From: Scenedesmus sp. ARA3
Lineage: Eukaryota > Chlorophyta > Chlorophyceae > Sphaeropleales > Scenedesmaceae
Assembly (NCBI GenBank): GCA_004335835.1
Contig: RWJK01001312.1
Location: forward strand, 62,001 to 126,000
Direction of reading: 5' to 3'
Length of the DNA: 64,000 nt
In this document: positions 34,690 through 45,700 of the stretch, in pieces
How the letters are laid out: each line of letters starts with the position of its first letter
Numbering within the stretch: position 1 is the first letter of the stretch
Translations under genes and position numbers: made by a program
The notes under the pieces: model-generated
Database searches by the model: none
Seen by the model: the letters and a program-made list of their open reading frames with translations, nothing else
Told to the model about the DNA's origin: nothing

Positions 34690-35762
34690 CATCACAAGCG
34701 AGTGTTTGCTACAGCAGTCAGGGCGTACCTCAGTCACGGTGACAATCGTCGTCCCATCATACTATGATGTGGTGGTACCACCGAGCAGCTGCCAGCGTGC
34801 AATAACAGCGTGCGCGTGTACTTGCACGATTGTGTTGCAGGTGACGCCGCACCCGCAGTGTGTGGTGGCGGTGACAATCGTCGTCCCATCACACCACTGA
34901 GTAGCAGCAGCGTGCACATGTGCCGCAGGTGCATCAAGGTGCCAGGCGGTGGCAGGACCCACATGTACTATCCTCTCTCAATAACAGCGTGTGCGTGTAC
35001 TTGCACAATTGCGTTGCAGGTGACGCCGCACCCGCAGTGTGTGGCCGTGACAACTGTTGTCCCATCACACCACTGAGCAGCTGCCAGCGTGCAATAACAG
35101 CGTGTGTGTGCACTTGTGTCGCACCTGCATCAAGGTGCCAGGCGTTTCCAGGATCCACATGTACTATCCTCTCTTATCAACAGCGTGCGCTTGTACTTGC
35201 ATGATTGTGTTGCAGGTGACGCCGCACCCGCAGTGTGTGGTGGCGGTGACAATGGTTGTCCCATCACACCACTGACCTGCTGCCGGCGCGCAATAACAGC
35301 GTGTGCGTGTACTTGTGTCGCAGGTGCATCAAGGTGCCAGGCGGTGCCAGGGCACACATGTATTATCCCCTCTTATCCACAATTGTGCGCGTGTGTACTT
35401 GCAGAATTGCGTGGCAGGTGACGCCGCACCCGCAATATGTGGCCGTGACAATCGTTGCCCCGTTACACCACTGAGCAGCTGCTGGCGTGCAATAACAGCA
35501 TGCGCGTGTACTTGTGTCGCAGGTGCATCAAGGTGCCAGGCGGTGCCAGCCACCCACATGTACTATCCTCTCATATCAACAGCGTGTGTGTGCACTTGCA
35601 CAGTTATGTTGCAGGTGACGCCGCACCCGCAGTGTGTGGTGGCGGTGACAATCGTCGTCCCATCATACCACTGAGCAGCTGCCGGCGGGCAATAACAGCG
35701 TGCGCGTGTACTATCCTCTCTAATCAACAGCATGTGCGTGTACTTGCACGTTTGTGTCGCAG
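34690..35762 (+). repeat. Five ghost copies of the SGNH terminal exon start
   Basis: The acceptor plus GTGACGCCGCACCCGCAGTG occurs at 34841, 35020, 35216, 35418 and 35614, before the working copy at 35763. Most continue through VAVTIVVPSHH then stop. The unit is about 150-200 bp and also repeats GGTGCATCAAGGTGCCAGGC and CACATGTACTATCCTCTC. The copies are 90 percent or more alike by eye. Confidence 0.92.
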
Positions 35763-35927
35763 GTGACGCCGCACCCGCAGTGTGTGGTGGCGGTTACCAT
35801 AATGGGCTCTGCTGCCAACTCTACTGGCCAGGACTTCTTCTTCAATGGGCTAGCCGTTGTGCCCATCACACAGTCAAACCTCAATCGAATCGACCAGCGC
35901 TCCAAACGCGCCTTCCGTTTTGAGTGA

Positions 35928-38440
35928 AGTGGATCCTGGACCGTGGATGATTATGCACGTGCTGTCTGCTTTTTGCGATCAGCATCTGTTTATGTAGGTC
36001 CCACATGGAGCGTGCATGCCGCGCGGCTGCAAGGACACAGTACTTTTTGGACTTCAAGTTGCTGTGCCAAGACCAGAGGGTGCTGGCCCTAAGCATCCTT
36101 GATGCTTTGTGTTACAACTGTGTGTGAGAAAAATCCAGTATGCATTGTGCAGTCAATGTGCTCTGAGAGAATATGTACACGTGCGTGCAAGCGCACACCT
36201 GTCATCTTCAGTTGGGTTCTGTGCCATGAACGGCACGCGTTGCCGACGCGGCATGTTCGTGTTGCAGTGGCTGGCCTCGACCGACCTGCGCAGGGTCTGC
36301 AGCTCAAGTTGTCAAAATGCCGTCATTCGCGTTGCTGCATTATGCTGTCACCATTCCAAGCACCTAGTGATTTATTGTGCATGGCACCGATATGTTGTGC
36401 CAGGGATGGCTGTTGCTGCAGCTCTGACTACGGGGCCCATCCACTGGGTGCCAACCTGTTATTCAATGGCAGGTTGCATGGCTTTTGAGCCGCAGTTGTC
36501 ACAAGGCCACGGGGTTGGGGGGCTGACTATGGGGCCCATCCGGTGGGCCAGTGGCACTGGGTTCCAACCTGCCATGCACAACAGCGGTTTAACGCCATGG
36601 TGGCCTTTGGTGGTGCACTTCTAGACATGTGACTGACGCAATATGCTACATTGTGCTACTGCAATGCGTGTTACCTGCAATTCTTTATGCTACCAGCTGG
36701 GTGTACTGCTGTTGTCACCCCATGCATATGGCCAGCAGGTGGCTGAGCCTGACCAATGGTGTCATCAGCTTGGGCTGCGTAAATATGTATATGTAATCAT
36801 AATTTATTTGATCATTTTGAAACCAACGTGTTTGCGACTCAGCGCAGAGCAGCAACATCACTTCGTATGTTATGTGCATCAACAACATGTTTCCTGGCGT
36901 GCAATGCTCGCGACATCACTGGATAACAAATCATCAATCAATACCGATATCAAAAATGCCACTGCGACAGAGAGGCGGGGGAGTCACCCGCCACGCAGCT
37001 TCTGGCTCCTGCTTTTCTGGCGATTCTGGCACACTGGAGTGACCGTCTTCAGTGCGTTCGTACGGAGTCGAACCAGCCGTGATAAAAGATGATACAGAAA
37101 ACAAAATTTTCAGTGATAATACGTGCGACATGATTTGACTCGGTGGTGCAATTTGGTGTGACCAACACGCCCAACGCAGTATCAGTGACGAAGCATGGGC
37201 GATTCGGACAAAGCTTGAAGCACCTTGAGGACTGATGATTGAATTCCTTCACTAAGATTGGGGCAAGAGCTGGCAGAAAGTCACACCGTCACTGTCACTC
37301 GGGTTTGGTTGGGCCGCAACCCCCAGCACTACATAAGGTGCCAAGTGCGCAGCACCAGCTCAATCTGTTACACTGACTGTCGCCCAACACGCTGCGCTTG
37401 CAATCCTGATCATTGTTGCGTCGTGCGTGCTGCTGTTAGCGCCGGTGAGGCTGATCACTTGGCAGCATGCCAGCCGAAGCCAGCGGCATGATGCAGCACA
37501 AATCACGAGCAATTTAATGTCGACAAGCTGCAGTAATTTGGTAGCCCCAGCTCGCAAGCCAGCAGCCCGCAGTTTGCCGCTTGAATGAACTGCTGGTGCC
37601 CAGCTCGCACGTACCAGCATCATCGCTGTATTGTTCGAACAATCTTTATATAATACGCAGGGCATGCTGTCAGGCAGATACGTCAATGTACAGGGCGTGC
37701 TTTACTTGTGAAATCTGAAAACCGGCAGCTGCGCTTTTATGAACGTTACAGAATTTTGATGCGCAAAAAATCACAGCACTGCATTCGACCCGAGATGTGA
37801 AGCCTTGCTGTCTCTGCTCCCTGCGCTCACCACAGACTATCGCCTCCTACTGGCCCCATCACCAGGTGCCCTTGGCGTGTGCAGCAACGAGCCGAACCGG
37901 TGAGTTCGTCAGCAGCTGTGACAAACAGCAGTGCTGATGGAAAACAGGTACTCCATGATCAGCAGCCTCAGGAGCCGTGCCTGCCACGTGCTCTCAGGCT
38001 GTACAGTATTGGCCAGTGGCCATGGCAGAGCATGCAGCTGCAGCAATGCGCACCAGGCAGCTGCAGCGCAGCTCGCTGCCAGATACATCGCGGCGGTGTG
38101 TGCAAACAGCACCCTAAGAGCTTCTGCAGCAGTGCAGAGGCCTTCTGAACATGTGTGCAACAGTGTCGGTTGCGCTGCAGCGAGTAGTGGTTTGGGCGTC
38201 ACGCGTACGGCTCACGGAGCCTGCATGCTATCACAGCAATGGGACCCATATACATGGGATGCTATGCAGCAGCAGCACACTGCTTCCCACATACAGGCGC
38301 AATTGCCTTCCTACCTGCCACCCCAATTACACTTTCTTACTGCCCCTTGTGCCTGCCATGCCTCCCCTGCCGCAGGGACCCTCTCTTGACTACCACACCC
38401 CAGGCAGTACTTCACACCCACACCTCAACCACAGATTGTC
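35928..38440. other. Intergenic region between the SGNH-like and cysteine-rich genes
   Basis: No supported exon. A short direct repeat, CTGACTAYGGGGCCCATCC, occurs near 36424 and 36523. A TATATAAT element at 37646 points to no assignable gene. Confidence 0.4.
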
Positions 38441-38443
38441 ATC

Positions 38444-38761
38444 ATGAGCCGCTTCCTTGCAGCAGCGCTGCTGCTGGCAGCCCTGCCGGCCCTGCTTGCT
38501 CAGCCGAACTGCCGCTCTGACTACATCCTGCTGCTGCCCGCCGTGCCTCCCCTGCCCTCACCACAACCCAGGCAGTAATACACACCCACACCCCAACCAA
38601 ACAAGAGCCGCATCCTAGCAGCAGTGCTGCTACTGGCAGCCCTGCCAGTCCTGCTTGCTCAGCCAAACTGCCGCTCTGACTACATCCTGTTGCTGCCCCC
38701 TGTGCCTCCCCTGCCCTCGCCACACCCCAGGCAGTAACCCACACCCACACCTCAACCAAAA
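38444..38761 (+). repeat. Two ghost copies of the signal-peptide exon
   Basis: The first (38444-38578) is itself a complete 44-codon frame: MSRFLAAALLLAALPALLAQ, a short tail with NCRSDY, and TAA. The second (about 38605-38735) has the same content but its ATG is changed to AAG. The working copy starts at 38762. The unit is about 158 bp and includes the leader CCACACCCCAGGCAGTA. Confidence 0.88.
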
Positions 38762-41153
38762 ATGAGCCGCATTCTTGCAGCAGGACTGTTGCTGGCAGCC
38801 CTGCCAGCCCTGCTTGCTCAGCAGGCACCCAGACCACAGGAGCCAATCCCAGAGTCTGCTGTCAGCATCGCCCAGGACGGCATTGAATTTGCTTTCCGGC
38901 CATTCAACGCCAGCAACCCTAAGGCAACCACCTGCGAAACAACCTGCAGCTCCACGTATGGCTGGGCGTCCTTGTATGCCGGCACTCAGAACCGCACCCT
39001 GTGCACAATGAAGGTTGGCAGCAGCATCATGGTTGGTGAGTTCAAGCTGCTGAGAAGTTGCCACTGCCGTGTGCTGCATGGCATGCGGCAATTGGCAGTC
39101 TCACAACTAGTTGTATGGCATGCAGCATTCGGCAGCAGTTTCAAGGCATGCAGCATCCGGCAGCAGCCGGCTCAAATCAAAGTTTTTTTGCCATGCAGCA
39201 TCCAGCAGCATTGTGATGTCTGTCCCAAGCAGCAGCTCCCACAACGAGCCCTCTGCTGCCAGGCGCTGCCAGCAGTGTTGGTCGAGGCTGGATGCTTGAA
39301 TGTTGTGGACTCCCAACAGAATGTTGCTTTGTGAATCAATAAATCGCAAGCTGAGCAGCGAGGTGCAGCAGCAGGGGATCTCATAGCAGCATGTTTCCAA
39401 CAAGCAAAGCATGACATCAAGTCTGGTGCTGTGTGAGCATGGCAGCATCGATCAAAGCAGCTGCCCAGCTGGCCTGGCTGGCTGGCATGCAGAACCAGCA
39501 ACGCATTGCCTAAACAGCGCAGCCCAGCTGTTCAGCTGAGAGTCACATGTTTCCCCAGTTGTAGAAAGTAACACCATGCCATGTGTGTTGTGTCTGCTGT
39601 GCATGCACAGGTACCGCGCAGCGTGTGGGCAGCGCCTATATGTGCCAGTATAGGGTAAGTCACGCAGCATGCCTAGGAATGAGACTGAATGCATGCTGCT
39701 GGCTGCGACCGAGCACTATGCAGCTGCACTGCGCATGCCAGCAGCTGCACCTGCAGGTGGTTAGCACACGTCACTCTTGCATCAGGCATGCAGCAACACA
39801 CCCACCAGCCTGCAAGCTGTTGCAGCAGCAACAGCGGCATTGCCACCTGGCACGACGCAGCAGTGCACTGTTAGGGGCACAGCAGTATGATCTCAGGCAG
39901 CAGGAGCAGCAGCGAATGCATTGCAGACGGCATTGTACCCCAGCATGCTTGCTGACGACAGGCACTGCCCAAAATGCTCACTCTGCTGCATACTCACACA
40001 TCCTCTGCCCTTCATTTGCTCAACAGGCCAGCGCTACAGCAAGGACCCCTGTCAGCGTCCGTCGTGGCTTCAGTTGCGGTTGCGCCTACGCGTGCGCGGT
40101 AAGTAACTATGCCATAAGTACAGCCGGCTTCATAGTGGTGGTGGAGGCAGGATATGTTGATATGTGTGGCACACAGCCATTGCTCTGCCTGGCAGCTGCA
40201 TGGGATATTACAGCAGCTGTTGCGCAGCAGGCAGTGTGACGATCTTCACTCTAGAGTCAATCCTTCCGTGCCTTCGTGGGCAGTGCAGGTTTTCAAATGT
40301 AACCGTGTCGCATGTGTGTTGGCGGCACGGCCTTGGTGGTTGCTGTACAACACATATGTCTGCCAGCCCGTGACCTCATGTGCTCATTTAATGGCCGTCC
40401 GCTGCTGCTGCTGCCGCCGCTGCTACTAGGCCGCTGACTACGAATATGACTGGGTAAGCAGGCGCCGGCCATGCATAGACTCTTAAGCTTGCAATATTGC
40501 CCTGCTTGGGCATCATTGCAGTTCTTGATGCAGTGTTGGCAGCAGCTGTGGGCATACTGTGCTTGTTTGTGCTTTGATGTGCAGCGTTGCCGCAGCAGCA
40601 GCAGAAGCAGCAGAAGCAGCAGCAGCAGCAGCAGCAGCACTGCCTTGATGTCACTGCAGCAAGCACGTATGGCAAGCACCCACTGTACATGTGGTTCCCA
40701 CATGTGCTTGCAACTGACACGACTGGCATCAAACCTTGCAGACAACAACCTGGCTTCAACCCTTCCACTTTCTATGCAACAGCTGTATCTGTGTATACAC
40801 CACGAAGCAGCTGCACAACACCCCCACTCACAACTCATATTCGCATGTGCTCCTGCCTGCAGAACTACGACAACAACAACACCCCAGGTGGCGCACCCAA
40901 GCCCGGCAACACAAACGTCGACTACGAGGCCTCCAAATGCCGCAAGACCTTCTGGAACCAGTCCCCTGCTCCTACTGCTGCAACCGGCCCCAAATGCACC
41001 TGCGCAACCGGCTGCATGTGCCGCGCGAGGATCGGCACCACTGGCAAGAACTATGTGACTGGCTGGGTGGCCAACAATGGCAACAGCTGCATCACGCACA
41101 TGGGAGCGCAGCGTAGGTACGATCTCTTCTTCCAGTGCCGCCCCAAGGCTTGA
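38762..41153 (+). CDS. Secreted cysteine-rich protein, family unknown
   Basis: Exons 38762-39035, 39611-39654, 40027-40098, 40430-40453 and 40863-41153 have matching phases and give 234 residues. A signal peptide, MSRILAAGLLLAALPALLAQ, is followed by a Pro-rich start. Cysteines lie in clusters: TCETTCSSTYGW, RTLCTM, YMCQYR, SCGCAYACA, KCTCATGCMCR, NSC, and a final FFQCRPKA. Such spacing suggests a disulfide-stabilised extracellular protein. N-glycosylation sites NAS and NRT are present. The fourth exon is only 24 bases (AADYEYDW) but has strong splice sites and keeps the frame. An alternative exon at about 40288-40430 could also be included. I do not recognise the family. Confidence 0.72.
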
Positions 41154-42710
41154 AATCAGCCATGAGCTCCGGGCTTGAAGAACGGCAGCTGGTGATTGGA
41201 GGCATGTGAGTGAGGAAGGCTGCTGAGTGATGCACAGTAGCGTAGCAGATGCTTGATCAGAGTAGTGGTGGGTGAGCTGGCAGTAAGTGCAGCAAACACA
41301 GTGTTGAATCAAGTGTGGACCATCCTAACGCAGCTCACTCAGCACATGCACTTCATACTTGAGGCTGCGGATGCACCAACTGCACTGCAGTTGCTGAAAG
41401 CAGCTGTTGAGGTACAGTACACACTGTTATTGGCGCAGTACTGCGTGCTGCACTGCGTCTGGCTATGCAGCCGGCTCATGCAGCAGCAGGTAGCCAGCAG
41501 TTTCTTGGCTCGTATGCATGAGCTATGTGGCAGTGCATTGCAGCAGCATGCGTTCCACTGCAACTTGAGTAGGCCTAGGAGTTTGAGACGTGATCTTGTG
41601 GTATACATTGGTCACTAATAGCACAACCTGTTGTCAATGCGACAGTGACTTCAGGCAGCTTGCCTCTATGAAAGTGTTGCTTGCAACAACTCTTGGTGCA
41701 GCCGTTGCTGCTGTGCATAGCTTGCAGATGCTGCATGTCGCAAGGCATTGATTCTTATGCATGATGGATGTTGCGGACAGCAGGCAACTTGCAGATGCAA
41801 TGGCGTTTCTTTGATAGTAGAACCAGGCATAGCTAGGTGAGGCTCTTTATGAAGAGACTGATCAGTCGCCAATAACACTGCGCTGTTGCAGTCGATAACG
41901 TGGATGCATTCATCACCAATTGCATTGTACCAGTCTGCATTGAAGAGTGCTGTGTGTGACAGGATTGGACTGCGCAGTCAGAGGCATGCCTCTGTTGTCC
42001 ACGCTGTGTGTCACACATTTAGGTTCCGAACCCTGCTGCCCAGCTGCAGTTGTGGTGTCTAGGAGAACATATGCATGTGTCAGCAGAGCCCGCACAATGT
42101 ACGCACCACCAAATCAATTAACATGGACGTCCTGAAGCATACAAGACAGCAGGTTGGGAAGCAGCGTTGCAGTGTATACGTAACCCACGAGAGCCATCAC
42201 ACAACAAAGCTTCACACACCAGACCTGGCTTGTGCCTTGCAGCCCTCAACACGTGAACTGGCTATGGGTGAAGGATGAGGCGATGCAAGGCTTCCAAGCG
42301 CCGCATGTACCGTGTGAGCTGTGCAATGGGCAGCAACACATCAGGGCCCAGCCGCCTGCAAAGTGCAATACTCCTCGTTGAGTGGAGCATGTAATGTAAT
42401 GTAATGCAATAACACAGGCAAACGCCATGCATGCAGCCATCAGACACATGGTAAGCAAACATGCAAGACCCTTCAGTGATCCAACCAGGGCATCACACCA
42501 AAGAAATGCATGCGCATGGATCTGGGCATGCAGCAGCAGTGCATTTACCTCACATTGCAAGTTGGCGTGGGCAATCTAGCAGAACGGCGTGCAGATGCAG
42601 CCCAACGTGATCATGATGTCAATGTTTAGCAGCCCGCTGCACCAAAAATGCGGCCCCAATCGGATTTGCGCTACACTCTGCACTCAGCAACACCATTGCA
42701 TGCACCTGCT
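41154..42710. other. Convergent intergenic region
   Basis: Lies between the 3' ends of the cysteine-rich gene (+) and the SCD1-like gene (-). I see no exon or repeat array. Confidence 0.45.
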
Positions 42711-45700
42711 TTACAGCCATGCATCCGCAGCTGCGCCCACAGGCTTACTGCAGTTCCACACAGAAACTAGCCCGCTGCTGTGCCCTGCTGCCAACACATC
42801 TGCCACGGGATCCATTGCCATCACAGACACAGCCGCTGCGGCAGCAGGCTGCGCCTGGCTGACCAGCAGCTGAGGCATGCGCATTGGGCTGCAAGACAGC
42901 ACATCAGGCAGGCCCCACACAGCGCATGTCCTGTCAGCTGCACCTGGTAGGCATTGCAGCAAGCAGCCAGGGCAGAAGGGCGTGTTGTCAGTAGCATGGC
43001 AGAGTAAGGGCAGCTGAAAAACACCGGCAAGCGTGCTGAACGTGTATGGCATCGCTAAGCTGTACATAGATTGTACAGCCCTCCACCTTCTGCATTTCAT
43101 ATGCACATGCACAAAGCAATCCCTGCCAGCCCAGCAGCTGCATGTGCCAAACCCACCTGACACCACTGTCTCATCGCCCTGCGCCAGCAAGTACACAGGA
43201 GAGGCGTGCTGCTGCATCAGCGCATGCAGCTCTCCCCGTAAGCCCCACACGCCAACAGTGCCATCCGCAGCGCCTGTCACCAGCCGCACACAAGCCCCAC
43301 CGCTGCTGCTGCTGCTGCTGGTCTGGCAAGACACTGCTGATGCTGCTGTCACAGCGCCGCCGTGCCCTACACAGACTGCCTGGCAAGCACCAGATGAGGC
43401 ATCCCACAGGCGAGCAGTCCAGTCATCACTGCCAGTGAGCAGCAGTGGCAGCGCCCTGCTGCACTGCTGCCCTGCAGCAGCTGCTGCCGCTGCTGCTGCT
43501 GCTGCTGCTGGCAGGAAGGAGGTTTGTGTGACGCGGCCTTGGTGCCCTTGGCATGTTGCTAGCGGCTTCGATGGCTGCAAATCCAGCAGGGCAACAGCAG
43601 ATGTACACAAAACGAGCGCACATCGGAGCTTTGTAGCGCACACGACGGAGGTGCAAAGGCAAAAAAAGAACAACCGTTTGAGGAAGTGTTAGGGTTAACC
43701 CTCATCATGAGCTGTTGCTGCAGACTGGCTGGTCAGGTCTTGTGTTTGCTGCACATGAGCTGCTGCAACCCCTCCACGCTTCTGCCCGATTAGAGCCAAA
43801 GCGCAACAAGTTTGTTTGCAGCAGCTCCCGCTGGCCACTGTGCACACAGTGCATACAGCACTTCCACAGCAACTGCAAGCCTCAAACCTACGCAACTCTG
43901 CTTGTACTATGTGTCCTGCTGTATTGATGCTCACCTGCCGCATGTCCCACACGAGCACGGTGCCGTCTGCACAGCCTGCTGCTGCCAGCACGCCATCCTC
44001 ACGCACCGACAGGCTGCAGACACCGCCCGCACCGCCACTGCAGCTGCCGCTGCCGCCACTGCTGCTGCCGCCAGCATCAGATGGAAGATCTGCAGGGGAG
44101 AAGCCCAAGCTTGCAGCAGCTCTCTTGGGCTTCCGCAGGTCCCAGAGGAGCACGGCTGTGGCTGATTTGCTGCTGCTGCTGCTGCTGGGCCTGCTGAGAC
44201 CAGTCAGCACTGCATTTGGATTGCGCTGCAGCAGGTGCAGTGCAGAGACAGAGCTACCAAGACCTGCAGGCAGCACACCATCAACAGTTATGCCCTGAAA
44301 TTCAGGCCTTTGGCTGCCGGCATTTTCAGTCACCAACTTAATTGCATGTCTAAACAACAAAAGCGGCACAGTCAATTTGCTTGCATGCACATCAAGGTGC
44401 ACACTGCTTCCACATAAGAGCCAAATTTAAGCGGCACAGGTTGTGGGAAAAACCCGGGGCAGGCTGTTGTAAACCAATGGCGCTGCTTTGCCTTCTGCAG
44501 CAGCGCTCACCTGACAGCTCCACACTAGCTGCTGCGCCGTGCAGGTCGACCACCCACACTGCCTGCGGCCGCGCATTGCGGATTGCTGCCCTGCTGCCAT
44601 CCCGCCACAGCTTCACAACAGGCATGGCAGCAAAGCCAGCTGGCCAGACACTGCTGCTGCTGCTGTCGCCACCACTTGATGTGCTGCTGGTGTTGCTGCT
44701 GCTGCTGCTGCTGCTTTGCAATGATGGGATGGTCATGGCGGCTGACAGCTTCATGGTGCCGCTGCTGGTGTCCACAACCTGCGGTTTCAGCAGCACCCAC
44801 TGGCCAGACACACACTTTGATAGTGTCTACGGCTGCGTTACTGGTGTGACCGCTGCAGCATCCTGCACAGGACATGCAACGCACCTACAGCTGCTAAGCG
44901 ATACTTGGGTGGTTGAATGCCCCAGCAGCAACAGCGCATGCACAACCGTCACTCCTGCTGTCCCTGCAGTTGTTGCCAAGTGCTGGCCTCACCTTGAGAC
45001 TGCCATCCAGGCTGACAGACAGCACAGTGAAGTTGCTGGCATCGATTGCCACCACTGCCTTGCTGTGCAGTGCCGCCCACTGCAGTGCACCTGCCTGCTG
45101 CAGGCCACCACCCCTCCCCTCAACTGTGATATGCGCCTCAGCTGCCGCTGCAGCTTCAGCAGCCGCCGCTGCTGCTGCTGCTGCTGTCTCTGCAGCTGCC
45201 TCCTCTTCAGCTGTGGCGCCTGCCTTTGCGCTTGCACTGCACAAGGAGCAGCTTCTAGATGCACGCCTGCTAGCCTTATAGCTATACTGGTACTGTTGTG
45301 TCCCATCCCTTGGGCTTAACCTAGACAAACCTCTAGGACTCATTGGCCTGCTAAACCCTGCGCCACGTGGGCTCCTGGGGCTGCTGGCAAGTGCAAAAGG
45401 TGTAGTGCTGCTGCTGGTGCCGCTGCTGCCCTGTTTTGCGCCTGGCTCTGTGGCTGCTGGGACACAGCATGCCAGATGTGCTGGGCCTGAGGGGCTGGCA
45501 GTGCCAGGCTGCCTGGGGCTGCTGTGTGCAGCGCTGCTGAAGGGTCCTGCGCTGGGCTGGGTTTGCTGTTGCTGCTGCTGCTGCTGCGCTGCACATGGGT
45601 CAAGCAGCCTGATAGGTGGTGCGATTTGCAGTTCATGCGTCGCTGCTTCCACTGCTGGCAGCTGCCCGCTGGCTCTCCCACCTTCTGCGGCACCACTGCT

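Larger units (their letters stand above)
32466..35927 (+). pseudogene. SGNH/GDSL-like hydrolase, N-terminus not found, in-frame TAG
   Basis: Exons 32466-32546, 32976-33144, 33492-33687, 34064-34583 and 35763-35927 are phase-consistent and carry 377 codons. ADLILVEYSVNG resembles the SGNH block with the oxyanion Asn, and MIHPTTAGH matches the D/M-x-H-P active-site His block, although the Asp of the usual DxxH is replaced (VRMIHP). The C-terminal part has MGVAQLSCVRGCSC and VTPHPQCVVAVTIM, typical of algal secreted SGNH-like proteins. The exon 34064-34583 is open throughout except one TAG at 34263-34265. No GDS nucleophile exon is visible upstream, where only about 0.8 kb separates it from divergent CDC73. 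It is therefore probably 5'-truncated and inactive. Six tandem copies of the last exon's start fill the final intron. Confidence 0.65.

Noticed and set aside
34690..35762. Regularly spaced direct repeats resembling a CRISPR-like array
   Set aside because: The units are about 150-200 bp and contain exon and acceptor sequence of the adjacent gene, and the 'spacers' are also repeated. This is eukaryotic DNA.
36109..36624. 171-codon plus-strand ORF as a gene
   Set aside because: No ATG at its stated beginning, no family match, and it spans a small direct repeat; no splice-compatible neighbours.
42711..42716. TGTAA polyadenylation signal at the SCD1-like stop codon
   Set aside because: The match is created by the CTG-TAA end of the coding sequence itself and would place cleavage too close to the stop.
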